From the NCBI GenBank assembly GCA_025923035.1, contig JAICGQ010000003.1, positions 1 to 43,658 of the forward strand: a DNA stretch of 43,658 nt, written 5' to 3'. The notes beneath the pieces were generated by a model that did no database searches, was not told where the DNA came from, and was given only the letters and a program-made list of their open reading frames with translations. Within the stretch, counting starts at the first letter, position 1. Every line of letters starts with the position of its first letter. The translations under genes were made by a program, and so were the position numbers. Below, piece by piece: positions 9,560 through 17,190 of the stretch. The DNA is from Pyrinomonadaceae bacterium. Lineage in GTDB: Bacteria > Acidobacteriota > Blastocatellia > Pyrinomonadales > Pyrinomonadaceae.

Positions 9560-10221
9560 CAGTTCATCTCCACCACGCCGCCCGAGACTTTCACCTTTGC
9601 CTGTCCGGCGATCTCGACTTCGGTGCCTTCGAGTTTCAACTTGCCCGCCGCTTTCACAGTTACGTCGCCGTCTTTCTTCATCGTGATCTTGCTCGAGCCG
9701 GCGGCGAGTTCCAGGCGCCCGCCACCTGCGCCATCGAGAGTCGCCTTGATGTCGCCGACGGCCATCGTGATCTTTTCTTCTACGACTTCGATCAGGACGT
9801 CGCCGGGCAACGTCAGTTTCACAGCCGGCGGATCGCCGGTGATCTCACATTCGAGATCAGGTGTTGAAGCTCCCGACGGCAAGCGCAAGACGATTTGTCC
9901 ATCCTTGTGTTTCGGCGGTTCCTGATCGGGATGGTAGAGACGGCCAACCACGACCGGCGAGTGATAATCGCCCTCGAGAAACACGACGACGACGAGATCG
10001 TCGACCGCAGGAATCGCGGCAAATCCCATCGCGCCCACAGCGATCGGAACGCGATTCAAAATGATTCCCGAATCGCGAAGCTGCACTGAAACCGCGTGGT
10101 CCGCAGGCGCCGCGTCGTGCGGATGAATGCCCGTGACTTTTCCGACGCTCGCGACCGGCCGCGCCGACGCTTCATGGCGCGCGATACGCGAGATGCTGCT
10201 GAAGAGTGCCGTCGCGCTCAT
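9559..10221 (-). CDS. gpV/gp5-like baseplate spike (OB-fold plus repeat stalk), 220 aa
   Basis: VGKVTGIHPHD..., VPIAVGAMGFAAIPAVDDLVVVVFLEGDYHSPVVVGRLYHPDQEPP followed by repetitive valine/lysine beta-stalk. Confidence 0.8.
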   Translation of the reverse strand: MSATALFSSISRIARHEASARPVASVGKVTGIHPHDAAPADHAVSVQLRDSGIILNRVPIAVGAMGFAAIPAVDDLVVVVFLEGDYHSPVVVGRLYHPDQEPPKHKDGQIVLRLPSGASTPDLECEITGDPPAVKLTLPGDVLIEVVEEKITMAVGDIKATLDGAGGGRLELAAGSSKITMKKDGDVTVKAAGKLKLEGTEVEIAGQAKVKVSGGVVEMN

Positions 10222-11246
10222 AGCAATCCTCCGATCGCCGAGAGTCCGGCGCTAAGTAAACCCGAGAGCAACGACGAAGTGTCTGCGGCCTCGGCTTCGA
10301 TCGTAGTGAACCCGCCGGATCCCGGTCGCAATTCGTGTTGGACGCGCGTGAGCAGCCAGGGCCCGGCACCGAGCCCGTCCGGCAGTGATTGCACTTCGAT
10401 CACCTCGCCCGGTCTGAGCGCGGGCAACAGAAAGCACCGGCTGCGAAGTCGTTGTGCGCGTGCGGCGTTGGCTGTTTGCAGAGCAGTTGAGACGTCGTCA
10501 GCGGCAGTCGGTGTGCGCAACAACGGCAGCGGATAACGCACGACGCCCGAACCACCCGCGGCTGCTGACGAAGGCAGAAAGTCTACCGAAGGTCGCAACG
10601 CATCAGGCGCGCTTCCGGATCCTGCTGGTCCAAATCCGATCGCGAAACGTTGCGGGTTGATCGTCTCAAAATTTGACGCCGAATAATCAAGCATTTCGCG
10701 ACCGTATAAGAGCGCGACGGACGGTTGGCCCGTCGGCCGGGGAATCACGTTCAGCTTGCCTTCGGCGTCTACAAGCGCGATCGCGCCACACAATCGCGCC
10801 AGCTCGGCAATTTGTTCTGAAGCAGTGCGGCCTGGTTGGGCCACGTATGCCGGTAGATCCAGATCGACGTCAACGTCGCCGGCGTCAACACCCGCATCCG
10901 ACGCAAGCGTGCGAATCACTTGCTTTGCATTCTGTTTCTCGAACGTTTGGCAAGGTCGATACGCGGCCAGATCGGTTGCGGCGTCTGCGAGTGTGACGTG
11001 AATGCGGCGGAAGTCGCGGCGCACGTTGCGGACCTTTCCGGTGAAGAGTTTTTGCGAACCCTCGCCGCCGTCGACGTCCATCGACGCATCGTCGCCAGGC
11101 GCAGCTTCAAACCGCACAGTCGCGGGAAGGGAAACGCGCACTGAGTTACCGCGCGGCAATGGTTCGAGACACGCGTGCAGCTCGACGGCATGCGTGTCGT
11201 AACGCAGATTGCCGAGCGTGACTGAGAGTGAAGGCGCAAGGCTCAT
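10218..11246 (-). CDS. gpD/gp27-like baseplate hub (342 aa)
   Basis: The ORF track over-extends this ORF to 597 aa; ATG at 11246 (MSLAPSLSVTLGNLRYDT) overlaps the upstream TGA as ATGA. ...TASEQIAELARLCGAIALVDAEGKLNVI is typical of late-control D proteins. Confidence 0.75.
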   Translation of the reverse strand: MSLAPSLSVTLGNLRYDTHAVELHACLEPLPRGNSVRVSLPATVRFEAAPGDDASMDVDGGEGSQKLFTGKVRNVRRDFRRIHVTLADAATDLAAYRPCQTFEKQNAKQVIRTLASDAGVDAGDVDVDLDLPAYVAQPGRTASEQIAELARLCGAIALVDAEGKLNVIPRPTGQPSVALLYGREMLDYSASNFETINPQRFAIGFGPAGSGSAPDALRPSVDFLPSSAAAGGSGVVRYPLPLLRTPTAADDVSTALQTANAARAQRLRSRCFLLPALRPGEVIEVQSLPDGLGAGPWLLTRVQHELRPGSGGFTTIEAEAADTSSLLSGLLSAGLSAIGGLL

Positions 11247-11908
11247 GATGAGAATAAGCCTCCGAGTGAGCGTGTTGCGTCCTGAAAACTCGACGCGACG
11301 TTGCGCATGTTGTCGACAGTGCCGTTGAGTGGTTCGAGCATGCCGCCGAAGTCGAGTCCGCCTGACGCAGCGAGACTTGCGAGTGAACCGAGTGCCTCGA
11401 CTGCGCCCAATGCTTGTTCGGCTGCGGACGCGATGTCGCCCGCGAGATCCTGCAGATCGTCGAGCATGCCGGTATCGATACCGAGGTCGCCGAGACCGAA
11501 CTCGTCGAGTCCGCCGAAGCCGCTGACTTCTGCTGGTGGCGGCAGTGGCGGGCTTTCGGCCAACTCGATGCGATAGTGAATCTGGTTCGGACGTCCGGCG
11601 GATTCGTAGTCCTGAAGCGATCGGATCACGACTTTCTGAAGATCGAGTGCGCCGGTGATGTCGGCTGCGAACGTGAGCTCTTCGCCTGTTTGCGCGGCGG
11701 TTTGCAGTGTGCCGAGATCGTCGCGAGTGGTTTCGCCGATGAGCACGCCCTCGATGCGAATGTGGTGCGACGGGCGGCCGGAGCGTTGTTGCAACTCGCC
11801 TTCGAGACCCGCGATGCGCGCAGAGGCGAAGCCTGCGTCGAGCGAGTGCTCGATGTGCTGGACGTATTGCAGCGAGATGTCGCCTAAGAGCGGGATCGGA
11901 CGAGTCAT
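11243..11908 (-). CDS. Baseplate hub/tube adaptor-like protein, possibly related to the phage DNA-circulation (Mu N) family N-terminus (221 aa)
   Basis: MTRPIPLLGDISLQYVQHIEHSLDAGFAS...SHHIRIEGVLIG; Gly/Ala-rich C-terminus; position before the hub gene. Confidence 0.5.
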   Translation of the reverse strand: MTRPIPLLGDISLQYVQHIEHSLDAGFASARIAGLEGELQQRSGRPSHHIRIEGVLIGETTRDDLGTLQTAAQTGEELTFAADITGALDLQKVVIRSLQDYESAGRPNQIHYRIELAESPPLPPPAEVSGFGGLDEFGLGDLGIDTGMLDDLQDLAGDIASAAEQALGAVEALGSLASLAASGGLDFGGMLEPLNGTVDNMRNVASSFQDATRSLGGLFSS

Positions 11909-13071
11909 GGATCAATGCCTCGCATGTCGCATTCGGCTTCGAGCAGTTGGGCCAACTCCGCGAGCCAGTCGTTCGTAGCGTGCGGCGCTGTTTCGGTGGC
12001 GTTGAAGCCACTGCTACTCAGGCGCACGGGTTCGGACGAAGGTTGTGCGTTTGGGGTTGATGGTGCGAACGGTTGCCACGCCGGGAAGGAAGCAACGGGT
12101 CGATGCAACTCGAATGGTTCGATCATTGTGGCTGCTTGAGCTAGCGAGAAGTTAACTCGACTTGTTTGAGGTTTTGGTATGGCGGGGAAGTCTGTCGTTA
12201 ATGGCGTCTCTGGCATCGTCGTCGTCGTCGACATCGACATCGACATCGACCTGCGCTGCGGTGGTGACGTTACGAATAGATCTTTTTCTGGAACCGAGAA
12301 TTCCACCGGATCGGATTTATGAATTGTCGTTGGAGGAGTAATCCCTTTGGCCTGCTTTGTACGATCTGTGTTCAATGCGAGCACGCGGAATGGAGCGCGT
12401 TTACTTGGTACCACGGATGCCGCGGGTTTAAACGACTCGCGTGCGGAAGTCGATGCGGATGGAGTTCTGAACCCGGAACGTTCTATTGACCGTGATGGTT
12501 GGTGGGAAGCGGGTTGCGGTTTCTTCCGCTCGGACGTTTCGGAGGCAGGTTGTGTGTGCTGAGGGACTGCTCGTTGCGCTAAGTTCGTCGCCATCTGCGA
12601 GATCAGTGACCCGAGATCGGCGTCGGTCTTCTGAAACACGATCTGTTTCCACCCGCTCGCATCCTGTTGGACCATGCTGCCGCACAAGCGGTCAACCAGC
12701 AGCGCCATCGTCTCACCGACTCGCACTTCATCCCAGCCAAACCGTTGCACTACAAACTCCGCGCAATCGGGAAACGACGGTGCCTCTTCGCCACCGCCCG
12801 CAAGCGCCAGCGACGCTGCTACACGCACTTCATCAGTCGCGACACCCGCCGAAACAAGCGCGGCGTCAGCGATCAGCGTTGCAACGTCCTTGTCTGCAGC
12901 ATCACTCAACAACGCGGAACGTTCGTGAAACTTCAACGCTCGCACCAGCGGCCCGCGCGCGTCGTTCAAACAAAAGACGTCGCCCGCGACCGGCAGCAAA
13001 CGCACTTGCTCCGACCCGAACCGGATCTCTCCCTGTTCCAGATCCACTGCTATTTGCAGCCCGCCGTTCAT
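11905..13071 (-). CDS. Unknown protein (388 aa) with structured N-terminus and Ser/Thr/Pro-rich disordered C-terminal half
   Basis: ORF between tube and hub adaptor; 4-bp overlap with next gene; low-complexity MSMSMSTTTT segment. Confidence 0.7.
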   Translation of the reverse strand: MNGGLQIAVDLEQGEIRFGSEQVRLLPVAGDVFCLNDARGPLVRALKFHERSALLSDAADKDVATLIADAALVSAGVATDEVRVAASLALAGGGEEAPSFPDCAEFVVQRFGWDEVRVGETMALLVDRLCGSMVQQDASGWKQIVFQKTDADLGSLISQMATNLAQRAVPQHTQPASETSERKKPQPASHQPSRSIERSGFRTPSASTSARESFKPAASVVPSKRAPFRVLALNTDRTKQAKGITPPTTIHKSDPVEFSVPEKDLFVTSPPQRRSMSMSMSTTTTMPETPLTTDFPAIPKPQTSRVNFSLAQAATMIEPFELHRPVASFPAWQPFAPSTPNAQPSSEPVRLSSSGFNATETAPHATNDWLAELAQLLEAECDMRGIDP

Positions 13072-13090
13072 TTACCCAGACTCCGGCTTC

Positions 13091-13468
13091 CTATTCCTCG
13101 ACAGCGCGTGTTGCGGTGAAGCTGTAACGTGACTCGCCATGCCCGCCGACGCTGAGATCGAACGACTTCTCCTGCAGGAAGCACTCGTGGAACGTCACAG
13201 ACTTCCTCGCATCACCATGGACCAGCACCGCACTGACCTGAAAACTCTGATCCGTCGTGAGGGCGTCGAGTGCGGGCGCAGTTGACGCTACGTGAATCCG
13301 TCCTTCGAGCACTTGCGGTCCGGAAACCATCGCGATGCGTTCGGCGCCGCCGAGTCCGTAGATACTCTCGCGACTCTGCACGGTGCGGTATTCGATCAGG
13401 CGCACGCCTTCGACAGGGTTGCCGTCAATCAGCACCTGACTCTCATTTGCAGCATAAATCGTCGGCAT
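13091..13468 (-). CDS. Tail tube-like protein (125 aa)
   Basis: Small beta-rich protein directly after the sheath gene: YAANESQVLIDGNPVEGVRLIEYRTVQSRESIYGLGGAERIAMVSGPQVLEGRI. Confidence 0.65.
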   Translation of the reverse strand: MPTIYAANESQVLIDGNPVEGVRLIEYRTVQSRESIYGLGGAERIAMVSGPQVLEGRIHVASTAPALDALTTDQSFQVSAVLVHGDARKSVTFHECFLQEKSFDLSVGGHGESRYSFTATRAVEE

Positions 13469-13478
13469 CTTCTTTCTC

Positions 13479-15176
13479 CTAGTTCTTCACGCGAATGGTT
13501 GCGTAGATGAAATCGATGGACCGCACGGGCCGGATCGCAATGTCTACGCGGACGATTCCCTGTGCGAAATCGAGTTGCGTTGAGTAGACGTCAACCAGAA
13601 ACGCCGGATCGGTCCCGTCGGTGGAAGGCACGAGCGCGCCCTCGCGTTCCATTCGCGTAAACGTGGCCACGATCTGTTGCTTCAGCGCGAGTCGCGCTTC
13701 GGCACTGTTCAACTGGCCGATGAAGTTTTCCGAGATCGCTTTCGTTTCGCGGATCGCGATGTCGGCGACGCGCGTGACGGAGATCTGATCTCCGGAAGTG
13801 TCGAGTCCACGCAGGACGACAACGCCACGGCCGACACGTTCCTGGACCACCAGGAGGTTCGTCGTCGAACCGAGCAAGCGATTGAGCTCGCTCTCGCGAT
13901 ATCGCGCCGGCGGAACGCCAAACAGTGGAACAGACTTGAACGTCGGCGAATCCTGTGGATTGAGACGTCCCACCAAACCCGCGACCGCACCCTCAGCACC
14001 GGTCGGCGCCACCAGCACGAAACGCCTGTTTCGCACTAACGCGGAGTGCTCGCGAATCTGGTCCAGGTTGGTGGCCTCAGTTGCAGTCACCGAACCAAAC
14101 GCGATACGCGGCGCGGCGTTGTCGGCCATTGCGACTGCGTGGGCCGCCAGCGCCTGGTGAATCTGCCGCACGTCGGCGGTGGCGCGTCCTCGTTCCACCG
14201 ATGCAATCACGAGATCGATTCGCGGATCGTCAGCCAAACGATCGATCGCGTCCTGATACTGTTGGACCGTCGGCGATTCACCGTTGGTGAACTCAACCGG
14301 AGTCGCTGTCGCAGCCGGCATCTGGTTCGTAGTGCGCGAACTCAGCGGTGTGAAACGAACCAGACGGCTCTCGTTTGCAAGAACATACGGCAGGTAACGA
14401 TCGCTGTCCGGATCCACCACAAGGTTGGTGAACTCTTCCTGCAAGCCGCGTTGAAAGACGCGGACGTCTACGGTTCCTGCTTCAGCACCCGCGCTGATCT
14501 GCACGCTGAGTCCCGCTGGATCCGCGTCCGCGGCCGGCCGCAGGAGCATCACGTTGCGTGTTCCAGGCGCTGGTTCAGGAACGTTGATCTCGGTCGCGTC
14601 GTCGGTAAACGCGTAGGTTCCGACGCGCGGTGCGATGTTCGCGAACCCGGGATCCGTCGCGATCACGAAAGCCGATTGCTGATTGATCGCCTCGAACAGA
14701 TCGTCCGGTTGCCCGGGCGCGACGCGCAGATCGGAAAACGTTTCGAGCGTCGTTCCGGCGCGTAACAATCTCAACGTGACGCGCACAATCTCGTTGGCGG
14801 CGTTCGTAACAGTTCGCACTTCAACGCGGAGCGCATTGTTGCCGGCGCCGTTCGAACGCGCGCGCAGCAACACAACCTCTTCCGAGTTTGCGTTGAGCAG
14901 TCGCGCGGACGCGGCGCGGCCACCCGCGACGCCCGAGATGACCACCTCACTCGCGCCATTGCCGAGTGCGTGAGCCACCTCCGGCATACTGCCGATCGTG
15001 CCCGGCCCTAACAGTTGGCGGATCTCGGTGGTCTTGGTTACGCCGACCAGTCCTCCGTTGCGCGGCGGACGATCCACAATTCCCACTGCGCCCAGAATTC
15101 CGGAAGTGGCCGGCAGCGGCGGTAGAACGTCGAATCGCGCCTCAACCCGGACGCCGGGAACGACTAATGCTGGCAT
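13479..15176 (-). CDS. Contractile tail sheath protein (565 aa)
   Basis: N-terminus VVPGVRVEARFDVLPPLPATSGILGAVGIVDRPPRNG; C-terminus VTRVADIAIRETKAISENFIGQLNS...IVRVDIAIRPVRSIDFIYATIRV; strong AGGAGG Shine-Dalgarno. Confidence 0.85.
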   Translation of the reverse strand: MPALVVPGVRVEARFDVLPPLPATSGILGAVGIVDRPPRNGGLVGVTKTTEIRQLLGPGTIGSMPEVAHALGNGASEVVISGVAGGRAASARLLNANSEEVVLLRARSNGAGNNALRVEVRTVTNAANEIVRVTLRLLRAGTTLETFSDLRVAPGQPDDLFEAINQQSAFVIATDPGFANIAPRVGTYAFTDDATEINVPEPAPGTRNVMLLRPAADADPAGLSVQISAGAEAGTVDVRVFQRGLQEEFTNLVVDPDSDRYLPYVLANESRLVRFTPLSSRTTNQMPAATATPVEFTNGESPTVQQYQDAIDRLADDPRIDLVIASVERGRATADVRQIHQALAAHAVAMADNAAPRIAFGSVTATEATNLDQIREHSALVRNRRFVLVAPTGAEGAVAGLVGRLNPQDSPTFKSVPLFGVPPARYRESELNRLLGSTTNLLVVQERVGRGVVVLRGLDTSGDQISVTRVADIAIRETKAISENFIGQLNSAEARLALKQQIVATFTRMEREGALVPSTDGTDPAFLVDVYSTQLDFAQGIVRVDIAIRPVRSIDFIYATIRVKN

Positions 15177-15198
15177 GTCATCCTCCTGTGAAGACTCG

Positions 15199-15444
15199 CT
15201 ATCGATCTAAATCGGGAATCTGGCCGAAGCGTTGTTCGTAGTTCGCGATGCTCTCGTTAAGCGTTCGCGCGAATGCCTTTGCGAAGGCCGGAGATGTGAC
15301 GATCGCAGTAACATTCACAACGTCGGTATCTTTTTCACGAAACTGTCCAAACTGTAGTAGGAACTCAAACGCGTTGAAGCCCACCTGAAGGTGGTTGCTG
15401 TAGTTGCTGGCCAACCGGTCCTGAGTGGTCTTGTGCTGGTCCAC
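15199..15444 (-). CDS. DUF3467-like small protein (81 aa), first gene of the tail-like operon
   Basis: YSNHLQVGFNAFEFLLQFGQFREKDTDVVNVTAIVTSPAFAKAFARTLNESIANYEQRFG matches the DUF3467 pattern; GTG start. Confidence 0.75.
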   Translation of the reverse strand: MDQHKTTQDRLASNYSNHLQVGFNAFEFLLQFGQFREKDTDVVNVTAIVTSPAFAKAFARTLNESIANYEQRFGQIPDLDR

Positions 15445-15470
15445 TTTGCTTCTCGACTCAGTGGCCCAGC

Positions 15471-15486
15471 AGCAAGAACCTTGCCA
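15471..15486 (-). promoter_or_regulatory. Candidate sigma-54 (-24/-12) promoter for the tail-like operon
   Basis: Minus strand reads TGGCAAGGTTCTTGCT versus consensus TGGCACGNNNNTTGCW: one mismatch, correct spacing, 26 nt upstream of the first start codon. Confidence 0.75.
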
Positions 15487-15557
15487 GTGAAGAAAATGGA
15501 GGTTTTTGAGGGAGTGAGCTGAGGCGCGTTACAGTTCGTGTGACATGCTTTCGCGGT

Positions 15558-15662
15558 GCTTTGTACTTTGTTCTTTGTACCTGGTTCGTCTGCGAAAGCG
15601 ACGACTTCGAGCTGTTCGCCACATCTGAACAAAGCACAAAGCTCTAAGCGCAAAGCTCTAAT
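15558..15662. repeat. Inverted arrays of 7-nt tandem repeats: CTTTGTW x3 (15559-15579) and CNCNAAG-type x5 (15628-15662), forming a 16-bp inverted repeat with 1 mismatch
   Basis: GCTTTGTACTTTGTTC (15558-15573) versus GAACAAAGCACAAAGC (15627-15642). Confidence 0.75.
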
Positions 15663-15684
15663 GGTGGTGTCACACAGACTGTCT

Positions 15685-17010
15685 CTACTGTAACGCGATG
15701 TTACGTCTTGGACTGCGCACGATCTGATACTTCGCCATCTTTCGGTAAAGCGTCATGCGCGAGAGTTGGAGTTCGGCGGCGGCCTGACTGACGTTCCAAT
15801 CCGTTTTGTGCAGCACGCCGAGTAACTGCTCTCGCTCTTCAGCGGGCATGTCGCGCATCGACGCAATTCGCTCGGCGATAGCCTTCGGGAGCTCGGCGAG
15901 ATCAAGACAGTCATCAGGCAGTTCGATGAACGCTGCTTCCACGAGATTTTTTAGTTCGCGAATGTTTCCGGGCCAGTCGTAGCGCTCGAGTTTGTCCATT
16001 GCTTCAGAATCGAAACCCATGATCTTTCGTCGAAACTTCAAGTTCATTTCCTGCACGTAGTGGTTAACAAGCAGCGGAATGTCGGAGCGACGCTCGCGCA
16101 ACGGCGGCAGGTGCAGACGGGCCACGTTGAGCCGGAAATAAAGATCGGAACGAAATTTTCGTTCTTCTACCAGTTTTTCAATCGGCTGGTTCGTCGCCGC
16201 GACGACGCGCACGTCCACTCGCTGGCTCTTCGATCCACCGAGCCGACAAACTTCGCGATTGTCGAGGACGCGAAGAATCTTCGCCTGCGCGCTCGGACTC
16301 ATCTCGCCGATCTCGTCGAGAAACAGTGTGCCGCCGTCGGCTTGTTTCCATTTTCCGTCGCGTGCGCCGTCAGCGCCGGTGAACGCGCCTCGCTCGTATC
16401 CGAAGAGTTCGCTTTCGAGTAACGTCTCAGGCATCGCGGCGCAATTCACTGACACGAATGCAGATACACGACGATGGCTGTGGTCGTGAATGTATCTCGC
16501 GGCGAGTTCTTTGCCGGTGCCTGTCTCGCCGGTGATCAGTACGGTGCTGCTTGTCGCTGCGGCGCGATCGAGATAGCGACGAACAGCTTGCGTCGAGTTG
16601 TGCCCACCTATCATGCTTTGTTTGTCGCGTTCGTTTCCCGGTGGAACGAGACGGTCCAGCGACGCGTCAAGATCCTCGACGTGCAACGGTGCTTTCAAGT
16701 AGTCGTTCGCACCCGCGCGCAACGCGGAAACGGCGAGGTCTTCGCTGCCTTCGCTGGCGATCACGATGCAGGGAACGTGGCAGTGTCGTTCGCGCAACGA
16801 CTTGATCGCGTCCACACGCTTCGATGAATCGCTTGAGACTTCGACGATCGCGGCCTGGGCCAGTCGCGTCGTTAAAGTTTTGTGAAAGGTGGAGATGTCT
16901 TGCTCGACTTGTGATGTGAAGCCGAGCTTGCGCAGGTGTCTATCGTAGTCGACACTGGGAGCGTTGGTGTCTCTCAGAATCGTCACGAGACCTCGTTTTG
17001 ACGGCACCAT
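15685..17010 (-). CDS. Sigma-54-dependent transcriptional activator (NtrC family) with degenerate receiver domain, AAA+ domain and Fis-type HTH
   Basis: GETGTGKE Walker A, ESELFGYERGAFTGA (GAFTGA loop), GGTLFLDEIGEMS Walker B, DWNVSQAAAELQLSRMTLYRKMAKY Fis HTH; ATG at 17010 preferred to the upstream ORF start. Confidence 0.9.
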   Translation of the reverse strand: MVPSKRGLVTILRDTNAPSVDYDRHLRKLGFTSQVEQDISTFHKTLTTRLAQAAIVEVSSDSSKRVDAIKSLRERHCHVPCIVIASEGSEDLAVSALRAGANDYLKAPLHVEDLDASLDRLVPPGNERDKQSMIGGHNSTQAVRRYLDRAAATSSTVLITGETGTGKELAARYIHDHSHRRVSAFVSVNCAAMPETLLESELFGYERGAFTGADGARDGKWKQADGGTLFLDEIGEMSPSAQAKILRVLDNREVCRLGGSKSQRVDVRVVAATNQPIEKLVEERKFRSDLYFRLNVARLHLPPLRERRSDIPLLVNHYVQEMNLKFRRKIMGFDSEAMDKLERYDWPGNIRELKNLVEAAFIELPDDCLDLAELPKAIAERIASMRDMPAEEREQLLGVLHKTDWNVSQAAAELQLSRMTLYRKMAKYQIVRSPRRNIALQ

Positions 17011-17190
17011 GACGGTACTCCAGTTGTTTTGCCCCCAACTGTCTACAATGCGAGGAATCCAGACTGACCTTAAAAAAACTGGCGCGAATACTACCACGGG
17101 TTTTCTCGGCGCGAAGAAAAATGTCGCCGTCAAATTGTTGATTTATTTTGTCGACGAACCGATACTTCGAACGCAGCGTAATTTAGCCAA

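Noticed and set aside
11247-12011. N-terminal 255-aa extension of the 597-aa ORF in the hub frame
   Set aside because: Arg/Ser/His-rich shadow translation of the upstream genes; the true start is the ATGA-coupled ATG at 11246
1-15444. Interpretation as an intact prophage
   Set aside because: No capsid, portal, terminase, integrase, lysis or replication genes in the visible part, and there is a dedicated sigma-54 regulator; cannot be fully excluded without the left flank
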